Positions 10,961 to 23,450 of a DNA stretch of 64,000 nucleotides are shown here, one piece after another (the stretch's first letter is position 1; every line of letters starts with the position of its first letter). The notes under the pieces were generated by a model. It searched no databases and was not told the DNA's origin. It was given only the letters and a program-made list of their open reading frames with translations. Source of the stretch: Isoetes taiwanensis (lineage: Eukaryota; Streptophyta; Lycopodiopsida; Isoetales; Isoetaceae); NCBI GenBank assembly GCA_021234155.1, contig JAJEKV010000104.1:188001-252000 (forward strand), given 5' to 3'. Both the position numbers and the translations under genes were made by a program.

Positions 10961-11800
10961 AATCTAATTGTCTGACATGATCGTTTCAAGATCTTCTGCC
11001 CTTTACCCATCAATTGTCAGGGTCAATTAAACTACAAAACTTGAAGATGTTATCCCATGGGCACTTTAAGGAAACTACATTATACATGTCATATCTGGCA
11101 TAGTACATTAAGTTCATAATATTTGCAATGCATTAGTAGCTGAGTTAAATTGATGCATTCAAGGAACACAAAAGAGGACAATATTTCAAATTTCAATGTA
11201 TATATAATTCAAGATGGTAATTATGTAGATGCAATGAATACCTTTTCTGCAGCAATATAACAAAAGCTATTCATTGAATATCTTGTTCTGCCCTCACATA
11301 TGCCTTTTGCCAAAGTAATATTTTTGCATAAAAAAATCAAACAAATAAATGAGAACCCGAAACAAGCATAAGCTAAGGACAAAGTAACAAAAGTACCATT
11401 CTGCCATGATATACATATCCTTTACTGAATGTTTGCATATATGCTTTTAGCAAATTTTCCAGTCAAAATATTGCACCACAAACATATTCAACCATATCGG
11501 CAACAACTAAATCTAAATGAACTGGCTTCAAATTTTGAGCCCCAAATTCAGCAAAATCTAATGCAAACCAGAGCAATATTGCAAAGCATGACCAACTCAA
11601 GTTCTGCAAGGTTCCTTTTTTTTTTACGTACAACCATTTTCCTTCTACCAAAGGTATTACTATTCTATTCTATTCTATTCTTTAGAAACATTGATAAGCG
11701 TGACTTGATTTGGCTCAACATTTATATTTACCCAGTCTGCCATCATGCAACTAAAACAAAAAAAATCAATCAGTTGTTTTTGTTGGCATGGAAGCCACGC
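10961..11800. other. No gene recognised
   Basis: AT-rich sequence with short spurious ORFs. A TTCTA microsatellite lies at about 11657-11682. Confidence 0.4.
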
Positions 11801-11986
11801 TAGTCTTAAGCCTGAAATTATAACATCCAGCTGATATTCAGGTAGCAAAACTAACTTCTCCATGAAATGAGCTAACTCCCTTGAATGTATGTTTAGTCTT
11901 AAGCCTGAAATTATAACATCCAGCTGATATTCAGGTAGCAAAACTAACTTCTCCATGAAATGAGCTAACTCCATTGAATGTATGTT
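11801..11986. repeat. Two-copy tandem duplication, 93 bp
   Basis: Nearly identical 93-bp units, each starting TAGTCTTAAGCCTGAAATT, lie at 11801-11893 and 11894-11986. The duplication appears recent because only a couple of bases differ. A minus-strand ORF through it merely repeats the same peptide and is not taken as a gene. Confidence 0.85.
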
Positions 11987-13330
11987 CTTCATCAACATGC
12001 GGAGTTCCTTGGCTCTTATATAGAAACCTGGCCCCTTGGATAAGATACAAAAATCTGATTTGCAACTAGGCCAATTCTGGACCCATAACAACAACCTCAA
12101 TATGGTTTGAAAATTTTCGATCCCTCATGGAAAGGTCTGTCTATATACATATGTTTCTGTTTTTCCACATATCTGCAATGAATTTTCTGGCCACTGATTC
12201 TTGATGTGATATCGCAAGTGTCTTCCACTGTAAAAGCCACAAAGCTCTTGGATGCAACTTCAAAAAGCCATCATGTCCTGCTATACCTTATACTTGATTT
12301 ACTCTAAACTTGCTAGAGCTAGGATATTCCCTTGAGCATGTGTGGATTGGGAAAACTTGGATGATGAGCAATTTTCATGGGAATTCGGTTGTCTATTTGC
12401 ATGTGTGAGAAAGAACCATTGTATTTTATATTTGGCAACAAACCATTTTCATATCTAAGAGAGCAGTATTTATCTAATTCCACTTATCTAATTCAGGAAC
12501 AATACCTGATCTTTCAAGATAAAATATACTGGCTTTTTGGGAGGTGCCCCATGCCCCAGTGTGCGTCACAATTCGATGCACAGTTCTGCAAAAACAAGAG
12601 TAAACAGCATCTAAGTTTTAAAATACAGGAGCTAAAAGCTTAGGCAATATCAAAGTTTAAAGAATATCAAAGTTAAAACAAGATAGATGCATACCGAGAT
12701 CGGTTTCTGCAGGATAGATACTGCAGATAAATGTAATAGCATTAGGTGGGTGTGCCAGCACGCATCCCAGTTTGATGCATTTCAGAATATGCAAATCAAA
12801 GCTTAAGGAGTAAAAAGGGGTTTCATGGAACGCCGACCAACAGTGCCTTGGACCTTCAGTAAGGTTATAATGAATTTGTCAAGCTTTCTTGTATGTCTAA
12901 CATCATGGCTATAGTGCAACATTTTTTGGTTTAATATTAACAATAGAAGCATTGGATTGGCTTATACTAATCCATCGAGTCTCAGCTCCATAAATTTTAC
13001 GACATTATTTGGGGAAGGGTTGTGGGTATGCGATGAATGGAATAGGGTACACCATACGTTATGAATTCAATAGGATATGCTCATTCCAGATTCAACGTCA
13101 AAAGCAGATACCAATGAACTCTTTCGTGAAGCAAAATTCTGCATTGATAAAACTATACATGTCAAGCCAGTGACATGCTGGTGCTATGCCAAGCTAAAAC
13201 CTGCCACATCACTACAATTCCACACTGCAACGGAGAAGTTGAATGCAGAGGCTTTTGGAATCTCATACCTTTACGGAGAGTCCTTGGCTTATGATACCTT
13301 TTCATACCTTTAGCTTAGCCTAATATGGCT
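11987..13330. other. No gene recognised
   Basis: Short ORFs without family resemblance. Two similar short passages occur near 12540-12650 and 12740-12810 (GTGC-CA-CA, then CAATTCGATGCA or CAGTTTGATGCA), suggesting an old repeat. Confidence 0.35.
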
Positions 13331-14365
13331 CTTAAGCATGTACATAAGTGATATCCCATATCGAATAAGATGATCTGGTGTTATGGACAAAGTAATGTGT
13401 TTTTCATTTATTTCTTTCTTTGCTTATCATATTTTAAACATAGTATCAGAGCCAAGTTCTTCGGCAGTTACTTTCCAAGGGTTCATCAAAACTAAACTAC
13501 TCTATATATTTTATGGTACTGGACTTTTGGCATGGAAGCTAAAAATGGAGCTGATATTGAAAAGTGACAAGCTTTTTGACTGTGTGATTGAAAAGATTTC
13601 ATTTTATGCACAATCTTTGATAAATGTTGGAGTGCTGATTACAAGCGGAGCCGAATATAACTCTTGGATATAAGTTTTCAATGACATGCATGAAAAAGAT
13701 GAGATAACTCGTTTATTAATCCTTTTTGTGCCCAAAGAATCAATTTTGATGAATGTTTAAAATTTTTTAATCTTCTTCTAAGGTTTGGAGTTATCTGGAT
13801 CAGGTTTACGAGCGGAAGATTGTGTGTGAAGTATATAGCCTTCGTAACAATATTACTAATCTTTGTTATTGATTGACTATCATTTGATTCTCACTTTGAC
13901 AAATTCAAATCCTTGATGGATGAATTGTCTATTGCCAGTAAAACATGACGCTAAAGCAACAAATTGTCAAATTGCTGGAGAACTTGTTGAATGAATTCCA
14001 AGTAATTCAGACTGTATTATTTCCAAAATATAATCTTACCTTAGATTGTGTTCAAGCATCCTTGAAGGACGAAGCCAACAAGCTTCAAAAATGCGTTAAG
14101 GATCCAGAAGATAAGCTTCTTGCTATAGTCAACAAAAGGTGGGGACGTGACAATAAGCATGCTTTCTATTCTGATGATCGCGTTTACTTCGATATTATAG
14201 GCATTTTGATGCTTGTGATGCCCACTCTAGTCATAGTCCGTTTGATCATTATGATCGGCAATCTAGTCGTAGTCACGGTGGTCATGATAGTTCTCCAACT
14301 ATTTGTAAATATTGCAAAAAGACTGGTCATGATAAAGATGGTTGGTTTTACAAGCTTTTAAGAAT
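13330..14365 (+). mobile_element. Ty1/copia retrotransposon remnant (LTR end, PBS, gag)
   Basis: At 13441-13453 stands TAGTATCAGAGCC, close to the initiator-Met-tRNA primer-binding site of plant LTR retrotransposons. It follows an AT-rich stretch that should be the end of a left LTR (GATATCCCATATCG near 13350). Downstream, the gag protein is readable in several frames: 'WKLKMELILKSDKLFDCV' near 13530-13585, 'DKFKSLMDELSIA' near 13900-13935, and a zinc knuckle 'CKYCKKTGHDKDG' near 14305-14345. In the knuckle the last Cys is replaced. Stops and frameshifts break the gag, and pol is absent. It is a dead copia fragment. Confidence 0.72.
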
Positions 14366-14419
14366 GATTCGTGATGAACTTTTAAGTAATATGATATCTT
14401 AGAATATATCTTGTGATTG

Positions 14420-14740
14420 CCCATGAATATTTTTGGCATGTTCTGTTATTCTTATTGTTCTACAATCTCATTGGAGACTGCTTTACTAGAAATTGGCTAG
14501 TATGTATTGAAAATTTTATTGGATATCTTTATTGGAGATTGGCCAATATGTTATTGTAAACTAAGAATTGAACAGTACGAATCTAATTGGAGATTGACTT
14601 ACTGGAAATTGGCGAATATATAATTGAACATCTCATTGTGTTACTAGAAATTGGCTAGTACGCTACTTCAATATCCCCCTGGATATGCTTGCAATCTCAT
14701 TTGAAATTGCCTTACTAGAAATTGGTCAGTTTTGACATGG
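14420..14740. repeat. Degenerate short tandem repeats
   Basis: The motif TTACTAGAAATTGGCTAGTA, itself partly palindromic, recurs four to five times in diverged form together with TCTCATTGGAGATTG. Spacing is 60-90 bp. It could belong to the copia or chromovirus LTR neighbourhood, but no coding is seen. Confidence 0.6.
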
Positions 14741-14892
14741 GCTCACCAATTTGCATGTGCATATTGGTTTGGTTTGTTGTCTCTTTATTTGATGATTATT
14801 AATCCTAATGCTGAATCTTTTACTCATGTTTGAGAAGCATGTGCTATTCTTTGGCCCCCTTCTGAATGAGTTCTTCTATTAATGGGTGTTTG

Positions 14893-15580
14893 GAAGACCC
14901 TTGGTTTCATTGGAAACCAACATCATATATCCACATAACATGATAAATAATGAGAATAACATCTAAGCCTAATCACATGCATAAACTTACAGTTAGGGTT
15001 CATTGATTAGAGTTCAAGATCTAGACTGAGGGTTCTAGGATGGCTCTACTAGAGATACGAAATGCTAACTCATCTGGAATCTTAACTTCCAGATGATCTA
15101 CAAAGGACTCTAACCCAAATACCTGCTCCTGAGGAACTCCCTCCTGCTCCCGGCATCTCCATGGCCTTCAAGGGGTTCAAAGTAGCTCCCGCTTCTACTG
15201 ATGTGCGCACGCTTCGGGGGCTGCTGTGTTATGCTGCGCCACATCAGACGGTTCTCGAAACGAAGTTTCGAGCGTGAACAAGGTTCCAAGACTGTTGGAG
15301 CCAGAAAAATGGCCTAGGGTTAGGGTTTAGCCATTTATAGGTTAGGGTTCCATGTCACTGCCACATGGCTCCAATGGGGTGCTTCCACGTGGCGGGTGCC
15401 CAATAGTGTGAGGCCATGTGGAAATGGCCCTATGCCTAAGGTTGGCTAAGTTATACGAATAACTTAACCATGCTCCATTTTCCACCTACTATGGTGTACA
15501 AGGTTATTAAGGTAGACTTGTACAGTGAAATGGCCCAGAAATATACGTATTTATAGCGTATATTTCAGGGGAACGTCACA
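14893..15580 (-). repeat. 3' LTR of the chromovirus
   Basis: The LTR begins at 15580 on the minus strand with TGTGACGTTCCCC just after the polypurine tract. It contains a likely TATA box, CCTATAAATGG, at about 15330-15340. The far end near 14893 is estimated from a final CA and is uncertain by tens of bases. Confidence 0.6.
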
Positions 15581-16028
15581 TTCTCCCCCCCTTAGGATAA
15601 TGCTGTCCTCAGCATTACGCTAAGATGATGAACCTGCAACAGCCCTGCAAAAACTCACAACAAGAATATAGGAACTTAATTTTATTGAAAAGATCATCCT
15701 TCCATTAGTTACTTATTATGTAATTTATAAGGTTATATTTATAAGTTATACAAAATTATATAGCCATAACAACTATGATTATAAAAGTATGCACACATAA
15801 TATTATTACAATAAATTTAGGAGTTTTCTCGTAACATGCTCACTCCTCCATGCTTCCCTTCACTGGCCTGCACAAGTAGCACATTACGTTATTTAAGTTA
15901 ATAAGTTTGTGGTTTTAGGGGACCACCCCCCTAATTACCTCCTTGAGCCGAATTACTAGCTCAAGGTTACCCCTACTATCTTGCACTCGATCACGGCCCA
16001 AAGGATTTGAGTTTAAGGACCGTTTAAG

Positions 16029-16450
16029 ATGATCCTATCATCGCCCACGATCGGGTGCTACCTTGTACAAGATTCCCTTGATCATGTACACCCGCAATGC
16101 ATCATGCCCCTGGGGGTTTAAGCTAGGGAACGTCCCAGAAGATCCCATCATCGTGCATGATCATGCTTACCTCATTATAACCCCCCTATGGTCATGTGCA
16201 CGTGCCGTGCATCGTGGCATAGAGAACATCTTAACAATGATCCCATCATCGTGCACGATCCCGTGCCTATTCGTGCATGACTCCTTCAGTCATGCACCCC
16301 GCAGTGCATCATGCCCCTGAAGTTTTAAGCTAGGGAACATTCCACTGATCCCATCATTGCCCATGATGCTACGCTCCTTTCACATGACCTTCCTGATCAT
16401 GCGCACTCTTGGTGCGTACTGGCCTAGAGAATACCCTTGGGGGGGAATCT
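16029..16450. repeat. ~105-bp degenerate tandem repeats in the chromovirus 3' region
   Basis: Four units starting GATCCCATCATCG-like occur at about 16031, 16141, 16239 and 16347. Each contains self-complementary pieces (GTGCATGATC, GATCATGTGCAC) and the phrase TTTAAGCTAGGGAAC. They lie between the chromodomain and the polypurine tract. They are non-coding, and their CG- and palindrome-rich character differs from the flanks. Confidence 0.65.
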
Positions 16451-16569
16451 CGTCACCACCTACACTCCAAGATCTTCGCGTATGCATCCCAACTACCCTA
16501 GAATGCATATGCTTTCCTGCACTAACACTAAGGCATACACAAGCTTAGCTAAGAGCACCTGACGAGTTG

Positions 16570-16830
16570 GCGTCGACCAATTCGGAGATGACTTGGCCAT
16601 TGAATTGCTCCAAGAATTCCGAGTATTCCATCTTCCATGGGCAAATGCTTTCACTTGACCAAGTATTGGGGAAACTGAGACCTTATCGTCTCCTCAAATG
16701 CTTTGTCGAGAATTAGCTCGAGGACAATCTCGATTTGCTCCTCCATCATCTCCAACAAGGTTGGAGTCTCCAAACCCTCCTCTGGGTTTGGGGTATGCCT
16801 CTTAAGTAGGCTCACGTGGAAGACTTTGTG
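16570..16830 (-). pseudogene. Chromodomain at the end of the chromovirus polyprotein
   Basis: The minus strand reads 'KVHKVFHVSLLKRHTPNPEEG', a typical integrase C-terminal phrase, with small frame changes. It then reads an 'AILDKAFEETIRSQ' segment and 'YLVKWKHLPMED', the core of a retrotransposon chromodomain. Such domains bind modified histone H3 and steer integration into heterochromatin. Stops break it. Confidence 0.7.
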
Positions 16831-17069
16831 GACCCTTTAGATGGGCGGGCAAGTTGAGCTTGTAGGTTTGGCTCCCTACTCACTCCAAAATCTTGAAAGG
16901 TCCCACCCACCTTGGAGCAAGCTACTTACAATTGTTAATGTGAAGCTTCACTTGCTTGACCTTTACTTGAGCCAAACTTTATCTTCTAGAACAAACTCTC
17001 GAGGAGTTTTATGTCTATCTGCTAGATTCTTCTGATGTGCCTTTGTTGTTTGAAGATATTTTCGCACTT

Positions 17070-17670
17070 CTACCATAAGTTGCTACATATATGCCGTCGT
17101 TGTTGAGAAACTTCCACCTTGGACACTAGATTATGCCACCTAACTGGGGTCAAGCATTGATAACCATAATTAATCATGAAGGGAGACATCTTCGATGACT
17201 CTTGCTTCGTATTATTGTATGTAACTCGACCAGGTGGATATAATTGGCCCATTTGGATTGCTTGTTCCAATATAGTTTATCAACATGTCCTCCAAAATTT
17301 TGTTGGTGCGCTCCATTTGCCCATTTGACTGCAAATGAAAGCAAAACTCATCCACAAGTTGGTGCAGATCGTGTTGAAGTCGTCTTGCCAAAAGGCACTG
17401 AAGAACTTTGGATCTCTATTGGTGATGATCGCCCTGTGCATTCCTATGGCAAGAAGGTGCCCTTTTGATAAGTTACCTACCACAACTATCAATGCATCAA
17501 AGCTTCTTGCTGTCCTTGGAAGGTCTGCTATGAAATACATGCTGATAATTTCCCGCTTCGCATTTGGCACCACCCAAGCCAAGACTCTTGAGTTTCGAAG
17601 TTGTTCTGCCTTTGTCTGTTGACACAACTGACATTCTTGGATATACCTGACTATCTGCTTCTTCATGCCC
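17070..17670 (-). pseudogene. Chromovirus integrase, broken
   Basis: The zinc-binding part reads 'YIQECQLCQQTKAEQ'. The catalytic core follows with 'DALIVVVGNLSKGHLLAI', where the first catalytic Asp of the usual VVVDRLSK is Gly, and 'AIITNRDPKFFSAFWQ', which keeps the second Asp. The end, at 17070-17270, reads 'TKQESSKMSPFMINYGYQ', the usual 'SPF...YG' motif. Frameshifts separate the pieces. Plus-strand ORFs over this area are shadows. Confidence 0.78.
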
Positions 17671-17985
17671 GGCCAGAAATAGCTACTTCTAATCTTGAAG
17701 TAGGCCTTTATAGATTCTGCATGGCCAGAAATAGGGCTATTATGTCTGTCATGGAAGATTAACTTTCTTACTCATGATGCTTCAAGTACGCATACTTGTT
17801 CTTGTGATATAAAAGGTTGCCTTCCTTTTTAACATGTTTGAAGGTCTCCCTTTCCTTTTCCGTCCTTGTGCTCTTGCAAAGATTAGCCCATATGTGCTTG
17901 AACTCCATGCTAAAGGGGAATGGCTTCTTCTATCTTCTTGCCGAATTTGCTTGCCGAAATGGAGATGGCATTGCAAAATGATGCT

Positions 17986-18186
17986 TCAAAAACTTGCCAA
18001 TAAGTGGCGACGTCTTAGCATCTCCAAGGCTTTCCTCAAATGGGCTGCATGCTCTTCCATTGATTTGTTGTAGATCACGATGTCGTCGAAGAAAAAATTG
18101 ATGACGAATTCATCCAAGAAATCTTCGAAGATGTCGTTCCTCAAGTGCATAAAAGTCGGTGGAGCATTCGATAGACTCAGGGGCAT
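17986..18186 (-). pseudogene. Chromovirus reverse transcriptase fragment
   Basis: The frame reads 'MPLSLSNAPPTFMHLRNDIF', then 'FVINFFFDDIVIYNKS' and 'EEHAAHLRKALEMLR'. This matches the Ty3/gypsy RT block around the FDDI catalytic site (YxDD box as FFDD). The flanking RT and RNase H parts are present only as disrupted pieces. Confidence 0.82.
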
Positions 18187-18703
18187 TACTGTGAACTCAT
18201 AGTGCCCATACCGTGTTCTGAAGGAGTCTTATAATTATCTTCCCCCTTCATCCTTATTTGATGATTGCTCGACCTTAAATCGATGTTGTAGAAGAATCTT
18301 GCTCCTTGGTGCTGATACATTACGTCGTTTGTTTGTTGAGTTGATGACGGTTGATATACATCTTTAGACTTTCATCCTAGCCAAAAGGATCCCCAAGTCG
18401 AGCAACTCCTACAACTGCTTCTTGAGCTCTGATAGCTCGAAAGTGCTCATTCTATAAAGAGCTTTACTGGTCGAATTTGCATCTGGTGCAAGAGTGATTT
18501 CAGACTCTACGCCTCTATAGGGCAAAAGCTTTCAAATTTCATCCAGAGGTATATCATGGGACTTCTTGATTAGCTTAGCAATTGGCCGATGCAACTGTTC
18601 CAAAGTAGCATCTTCCTTCTTACTCTCCTTGTCGGGGTCGATGACTTGTAGCTTAGGTACCTCATTCCTCATGATGCACTTAAGTAGTTGCTTTGCTGAC
18701 ATG

Positions 18704-18948
18704 CGTTGCGTGACTGAAATTACTTCCTTAACTTTAATATAAGGTACTTGCACTTTGGTACTTGGATAAACATCTCTTGTGCTTATGATAATCAATTATT
18801 GACTTAGCCGGCTTTAATATTCCAACCGTTGCGTGACTGAAATTACTTCCTTAACTTTAGTATAAGGTACTTGCACTTTGGTGCTTGGATAAACATCTCT
18901 TGATTATGATAATCAATTATTGACTTAGCCGGCTTTAATATTCCAAAC
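18704..18948 (-). repeat. Two-copy tandem duplication, 123 bp
   Basis: A 123-bp unit with GCGTGACTGAAATTACTTCC at its start and GGCTTTAATATTCCAA at its end is present twice with few differences. It duplicates part of the decayed chromovirus gag/protease region. Confidence 0.85.
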
Positions 18949-18949
18949 C

Positions 18950-21470
18950 TATTATGAGGTCATACTTGCCGCCAATGTACATAAGTTGGCGCCCATGCTC
19001 TACTTTGCTCCGCTTAAGGTTGATGTCGAACTTGACTCTTGTTTCTTTGGTGCTGCTAATTGCTCAGCCTTGCCATACTTACTGGTGTAGATTTAGACTT
19101 AAGAGTCTTGCTCTTAAAGATGTTGTCATCTAGGAGCTGCAAGGTCACATGTTAAAGAACTATTTATATAAATCTTATGGTCACAAGGTTTTGTTGACAT
19201 GACATTTCCTTTGGACACACACAAAAAACTATGCAATTAAATAATTATTCTTGTCTTAGATGTAAGCTATAATGACTCTAGGATCTCCCATTTCTTAATT
19301 ATTGCCCTCTTGAAATATTCTCACCTTTGAGTTGATGCCATCTAAGAAGTTGGTCAGACTTATTAGATTGATTCCCTTCATTTGGTTGGATTATTCCTTA
19401 TGTTGTGGAGGTACTTATCGTATACATGGTCGATGGTTATCCTATTCTTGAATCCTGCTTAGCGAGGTGATCAAGCTCATGAAGAGGTTCCAATATGTGG
19501 TCAGCAATATATATAGTTTTAGTACTCTATATGTGTTTCTTCCCAATTCTTGAAGCTTTGCTCAATTTTTGGATCCATCCTTTCTAAAAGAAATGACAAA
19601 AATCTAATCGAAATTTCGTCCCAATCCCATCATGGATGTTATCACCCATAATTCTAAGAGATTCGACTATCTGATAGGTCCTCTAGCTTGCTTAAAGCTG
19701 GTGTAGTCATTAATCGTTGGAATAGCAACGTGATGATCCATAATTCGTTGAAAATCTGGTCTCTTTGGAGTTGCTTTTTTTTGTCGAATATATTCTGACT
19801 CTGCTCGTCTTTAATGTTGATGTTGACTACCTTTATTAAAGTTTTTCATATTAGTGGGACTTGATGATGTACTGGGCAACATAAGGCTCGGTGTCGCATC
19901 CCAAAGGCTTGAAGGTAATGTTCACCACTTTGTAGAATCTTTCATGCCGTCTCATCTGCCTTGGACGTTACGAGATTTGAGGATGATTCTTCTAACTCCT
20001 GAATTGATATTTTTGTTTTGACCTTGTCGATTCGATTCTTCATCTTGGCGGTCACATGCTGCTTTTATAAGGCTGATGATAATGTTGAGTACTTCACCAC
20101 TTCTGACTGTGCAACTTCTCTTCCTGAGAGAAGTTTATTTGCATCCATGTGCAGGGACTATAATCTTGACTGATTAGTTAGTAATGCTGGTATTTGGTCC
20201 CCCATGGTGCCTCTTCTTGATGGTGTTTGACCTCCAATCTCTAAGGTGAAAGATCGTCATGATCTTGAGATGGTACTGTCGCGGTTGATGTAGCTGCTCC
20301 GAAGTATCAGGGCTGATGAGGAAGAAGTTTGTTGCGGTCTCCCCATATTTCTATTCCTGAGCAGCGCACCCTTGCTGGCTTGTAATACCTCCTTAGCCAA
20401 AGCAACTTTGCTTGGAGTCTAAATCTGATACTACTATGGGCCTGTATATCTGCACAGTTGCCCTTCTTAGGAGGTATGTCCAGTCTCATCCTTTAGAACT
20501 CTTGATGTCACAAGTCAATGAAGTCATCTAACTTGTTGATGGCATGGTTGTGACATTAGTCATCGATGTGGGGCCCTTCCTCGAGACGATATGGCACTTT
20601 GAGAATATCATTGACTAGGAGATGTTCCTCCCCTAATGTGATCAATTTTGTAAGTGCCATGATGCCCATTGGCTGTTACATAGCCCTCTTGGCAACTCTT
20701 GTGTCTATTCTTGATGTCGCAATCAACCTTCCTGTAGGCTCCCCTTTATTATTTGTGTTTGGGCTTCCCTGTACACCATCTTTTGATTTGCTGAAGTTTC
20801 CTCCATAAGTTGCCCTCTGCTTTCAATTCGTTGATGTTGTCGAGTGGCTCCCGTCTCAAGGCCTCGAGGATCTGCGACGAAGGTTCTCCTAACCTATTTG
20901 ACTATCCTAAAGTGCACATGGCAGCTAATACTACCACAACAACATTTATTTATATCTACTTACTCTACAAACCCTATTTTTATACCTTTATCCACTCTAG
21001 TGTCCCACTTGGGATTTGGCACTTTATTAGGCACTGAGAAAGGTACTTATTTACTGTTATGGAGTGGTATAAGGAGACTTACTTTCTGGGTGTACTTGGT
21101 GTGTTGGACTAAATTACCTAGATAGAGTGAATTTCTAGATAATTATCTATGATACAAAGGCATGGCGAAAGACACTTAATGGTAGTGCATCTATAACGTG
21201 TGTTGGTGTATCATACCAAGGTGTGACAATAATTTCTAAGCCCTTGGCAACTAGTTGGGTTTCTAAGAAAAAGGTTTGATTATACTACCTATATGTAGAC
21301 AAGAAGACACTTAGCAAGATAAGAGCGACAACTAAGCTAAGATGAATGCAGATGCTATTTGTATCTAGCTTAAGGATCTTGGTTCTAACTCTAAGGGTCT
21401 TGGCCATTAATATTATCTAACATAATTAAAGCTTAAATTTGATTAAGGATTATAATTCAAACATAAATGA
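18950..21470. other. Decayed retroelement and unassigned sequence
   Basis: Probably the gag end of the minus-strand chromovirus, as long scraps read Lys/Arg-rich on that strand, but I cannot name any motif. Beyond about 20.5 kb nothing is recognised. Confidence 0.35.
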
Positions 21471-21474
21471 TGCC

Positions 21475-21575
21475 CCTCCGCAGTGGTTGGCACTGGGGGG
21501 GAGGAGGTGTTTGGGGGTTCATCCCTGTGGGTGGGAGGTTTGATTCTCGCTATTGTGAGAAATTTTTAAGATGAG
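21475..21575 (+). mobile_element. tRNA-derived SINE head (candidate)
   Basis: CAGTGGTTGGCACTG resembles a Pol III A-box, and GGAGGTTTGATTCTCGC, about 55 bp on, resembles a B-box. Together they have the spacing and wording of plant tRNA-derived SINE promoters. No clear 3' tail or target duplication is seen, so this is tentative. Confidence 0.45.
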
Positions 21576-21663
21576 GTTCAAATGGATTGAAAAGCTTGAA
21601 TGGGGTACTACAAGCCACTAGAATGCATGGTAGATGGCTAAAATGTGCACTAAGAACTTTTCT

Positions 21664-21860
21664 CTAGGCAAACTTGCAAAATTGTTGCTAGAAATCACAT
21701 GACTAGGGTCAGACCGTGCCAATTTTCCTGGGCAAACTTGCAAAATTGTTGCTAGAAATCACATGACCCGTTGCAAAATTGTTGCTAGAGATCACATGAG
21801 TCGGGTCAGACCGCGCCAATTTTCCTGGGCAAACTTGCAAAATTGTTGCTAGAAATGCCA
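21664..21860. repeat. Tandem repeat, ~64-bp unit, about 3 copies
   Basis: Units share GCAAACTTGCAAAATTGTTG, CTAGAAATCACATGA and GGGTCAGACCG. One unit is shortened. It is non-coding. Confidence 0.85.
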
Positions 21861-22149
21861 AATATGCCGAGAAGCTCTACTATGCTTGGAATTTGGCCCA
21901 TGGTAGACCTTCTTTGGATAATCGGGTCGAGGTCACTCATCTTAATAGCTTCCCATCGGCAACATTGACATAGCTTGTCCTCTCAAGCTTCTCGGATCTA
22001 TATTCCTATCTTAATTCAACGGTGATGAGCACCTGTGCGAATGGACGCAATGGTCTACGCTTCTTCAGAGATGAATATGTTTGCAGATAATTTTGTGGAC
22101 CCCCTCAAGTGTGGGATTAATCTATCTTTTGTAGTGTGCAGTTTTTATC

Positions 22150-22570
22150 CGTTCCAAAGCCCTATCCCAACGCTTAGTGAGGAAGCATACATCAAAATAC
22201 TTCCGCAAGTAATTGTGATCCTCCTTGGTTTCTACTTGTATGCACTTGTGCTCCTGCACATTCCATCTGGAGAGCCAATAAGACCACCTTCTAGAAGCAT
22301 ATGAGGTGACATTCTAGCGCATCCCTCTATAGAGGTAAGAAACCGATCTCCTGCAGAAGTTCCTAATATGGGACCATGGACTTGAGTCCAAGTGCCCCAT
22401 GCCAGAAAGACATATGTAATAAAGTATTGGTGAGCTTAATAATTATTTACCCAAGTCCTTCTTAGGACCCAATAGAAACATTTCTAGTCTCTTCGATTTG
22501 TCTCTAACTATACCAGCAATTCAGCATGTAACCAAAAAGAAGGAGCATAACCAAATGATAAATTTTAGCA
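22150..22570 (-). mobile_element. LINE fragment (same family as at 51.5 kb)
   Basis: The passage around 22155-22310 matches 51480-51640 at DNA level: ATCCCAACGCTTAGTGAGGAAG versus ATCCCAAAGCTTACAGAGAAAG, then ACATTCCATC in both. The 51.5-kb copy lies on the minus strand next to a recognisable reverse transcriptase, so this is a LINE piece in the same orientation. No intact frame remains. Confidence 0.5.
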
Positions 22571-23360
22571 GTAGTCATGACAGAGTCTCTGCCATATAAA
22601 TTTATGTATTGTTTTACTGACCAATCCATCTGAAACCTGCATATCCACAAGCACTAACTGCGGATGTTCAGATATTGCCAATGGAATACCTATCTTTGTA
22701 TAAATCTATGACCTTTTTTTTCCAAGCTTCATTTTATCTTTATCTAGGGACAAATTAAAATCGATACAGGCTAGCGTAGCCGATGGAGGATTACCAAGGA
22801 CATGGTCCTTATTAATGTTCGACTTATGTATACAGTATCCGGATCAGATATTTCAAGCATGCCTTTCTCTTAGAAATTCTAGAAATCTTGATAGCAAATA
22901 CTCGAAATACTCAAATTGCTCTTTTGAAACACTATTCACATATGCAAGGAACTCTCTTTCCATCAAGGTGAGAGTTAAATAATCCATTGCACGCTGCTTG
23001 TACTCTGTGTGAGAGATGTTGTTATCGAACAACATGTACCACTAAAATGGGTCAAAGCATCCCTTTAGGTGTCTTATGAATGTCTTACTAAAAAATTCGT
23101 TAGACTGTCTTTCTGGAGGATCTTCTAACAATTTGCTTTTACCCTTTTTGGATATAATACTCAACACCTTGTATTATATTGTTTCCAGCATAAGAATCTG
23201 CTACCTCTTGCCCCGTAAATTTCTTACTTTTAAAGTAGCAGTAGCAACTTCATGGAACTCCTGGAAGAAGTGTTAGAGGTTGAAAACATTACGGTTGACG
23301 ATTGTTAGAATCTAAAGGAAAAAAACTCCGAAAGTTAAAAACTAGCTCTTAAACATTGCA
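22571..23360. other. No gene recognised
   Basis: A 60-aa minus-strand ORF at 22853-23035 has good composition but no recognised domain; it may be more of the adjoining LINE. Confidence 0.3.
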
Positions 23361-23363
23361 TGA

Positions 23364-23450
23364 ATGAGAATGAGAATGAGAATGAGAATAAGAATGATTT
23401 TTTATCGTCCACTGAGGCCAATCGGCCTATGGGACCCATAAGGAGCTAGA
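23364..23450 (-). mobile_element. LINE 3' end with (GAATGA)n tail
   Basis: Read on the minus strand: GGTCCCATAGGCCGATTGG, a short spacer, TGGACGATAAAAAATC, then a TTCTCA/TTCTTA microsatellite. This is the same 3' signature as the LINE ending at 49.63-49.80 kb. Only the 3' end is left, as expected of a 5'-truncated insertion. Confidence 0.7.

Larger units (their letters stand above)
14893..20500 (-). mobile_element. Decayed Ty3/gypsy chromovirus
   Basis: On the minus strand the order from high to low coordinates is gag/protease-like remains, reverse transcriptase, integrase, chromodomain, polypurine tract and 3' LTR, which is the chromovirus order. The polypurine tract AAGGGGGGGAGAA is at 15581-15593, and the LTR starts directly after it with TGTGACG. 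The coding part is full of stops and frameshifts and holds a 123-bp internal duplication. I could not find a 5' LTR; the upper limit near 20.5 kb is only where recognisable similarity fades. The element is not able to move by itself. Confidence 0.8.

Noticed and set aside
17244-17622. Plus-strand ORFs over the chromovirus integrase
   Set aside because: Shadows of the minus-strand integrase, which has the recognisable motifs.
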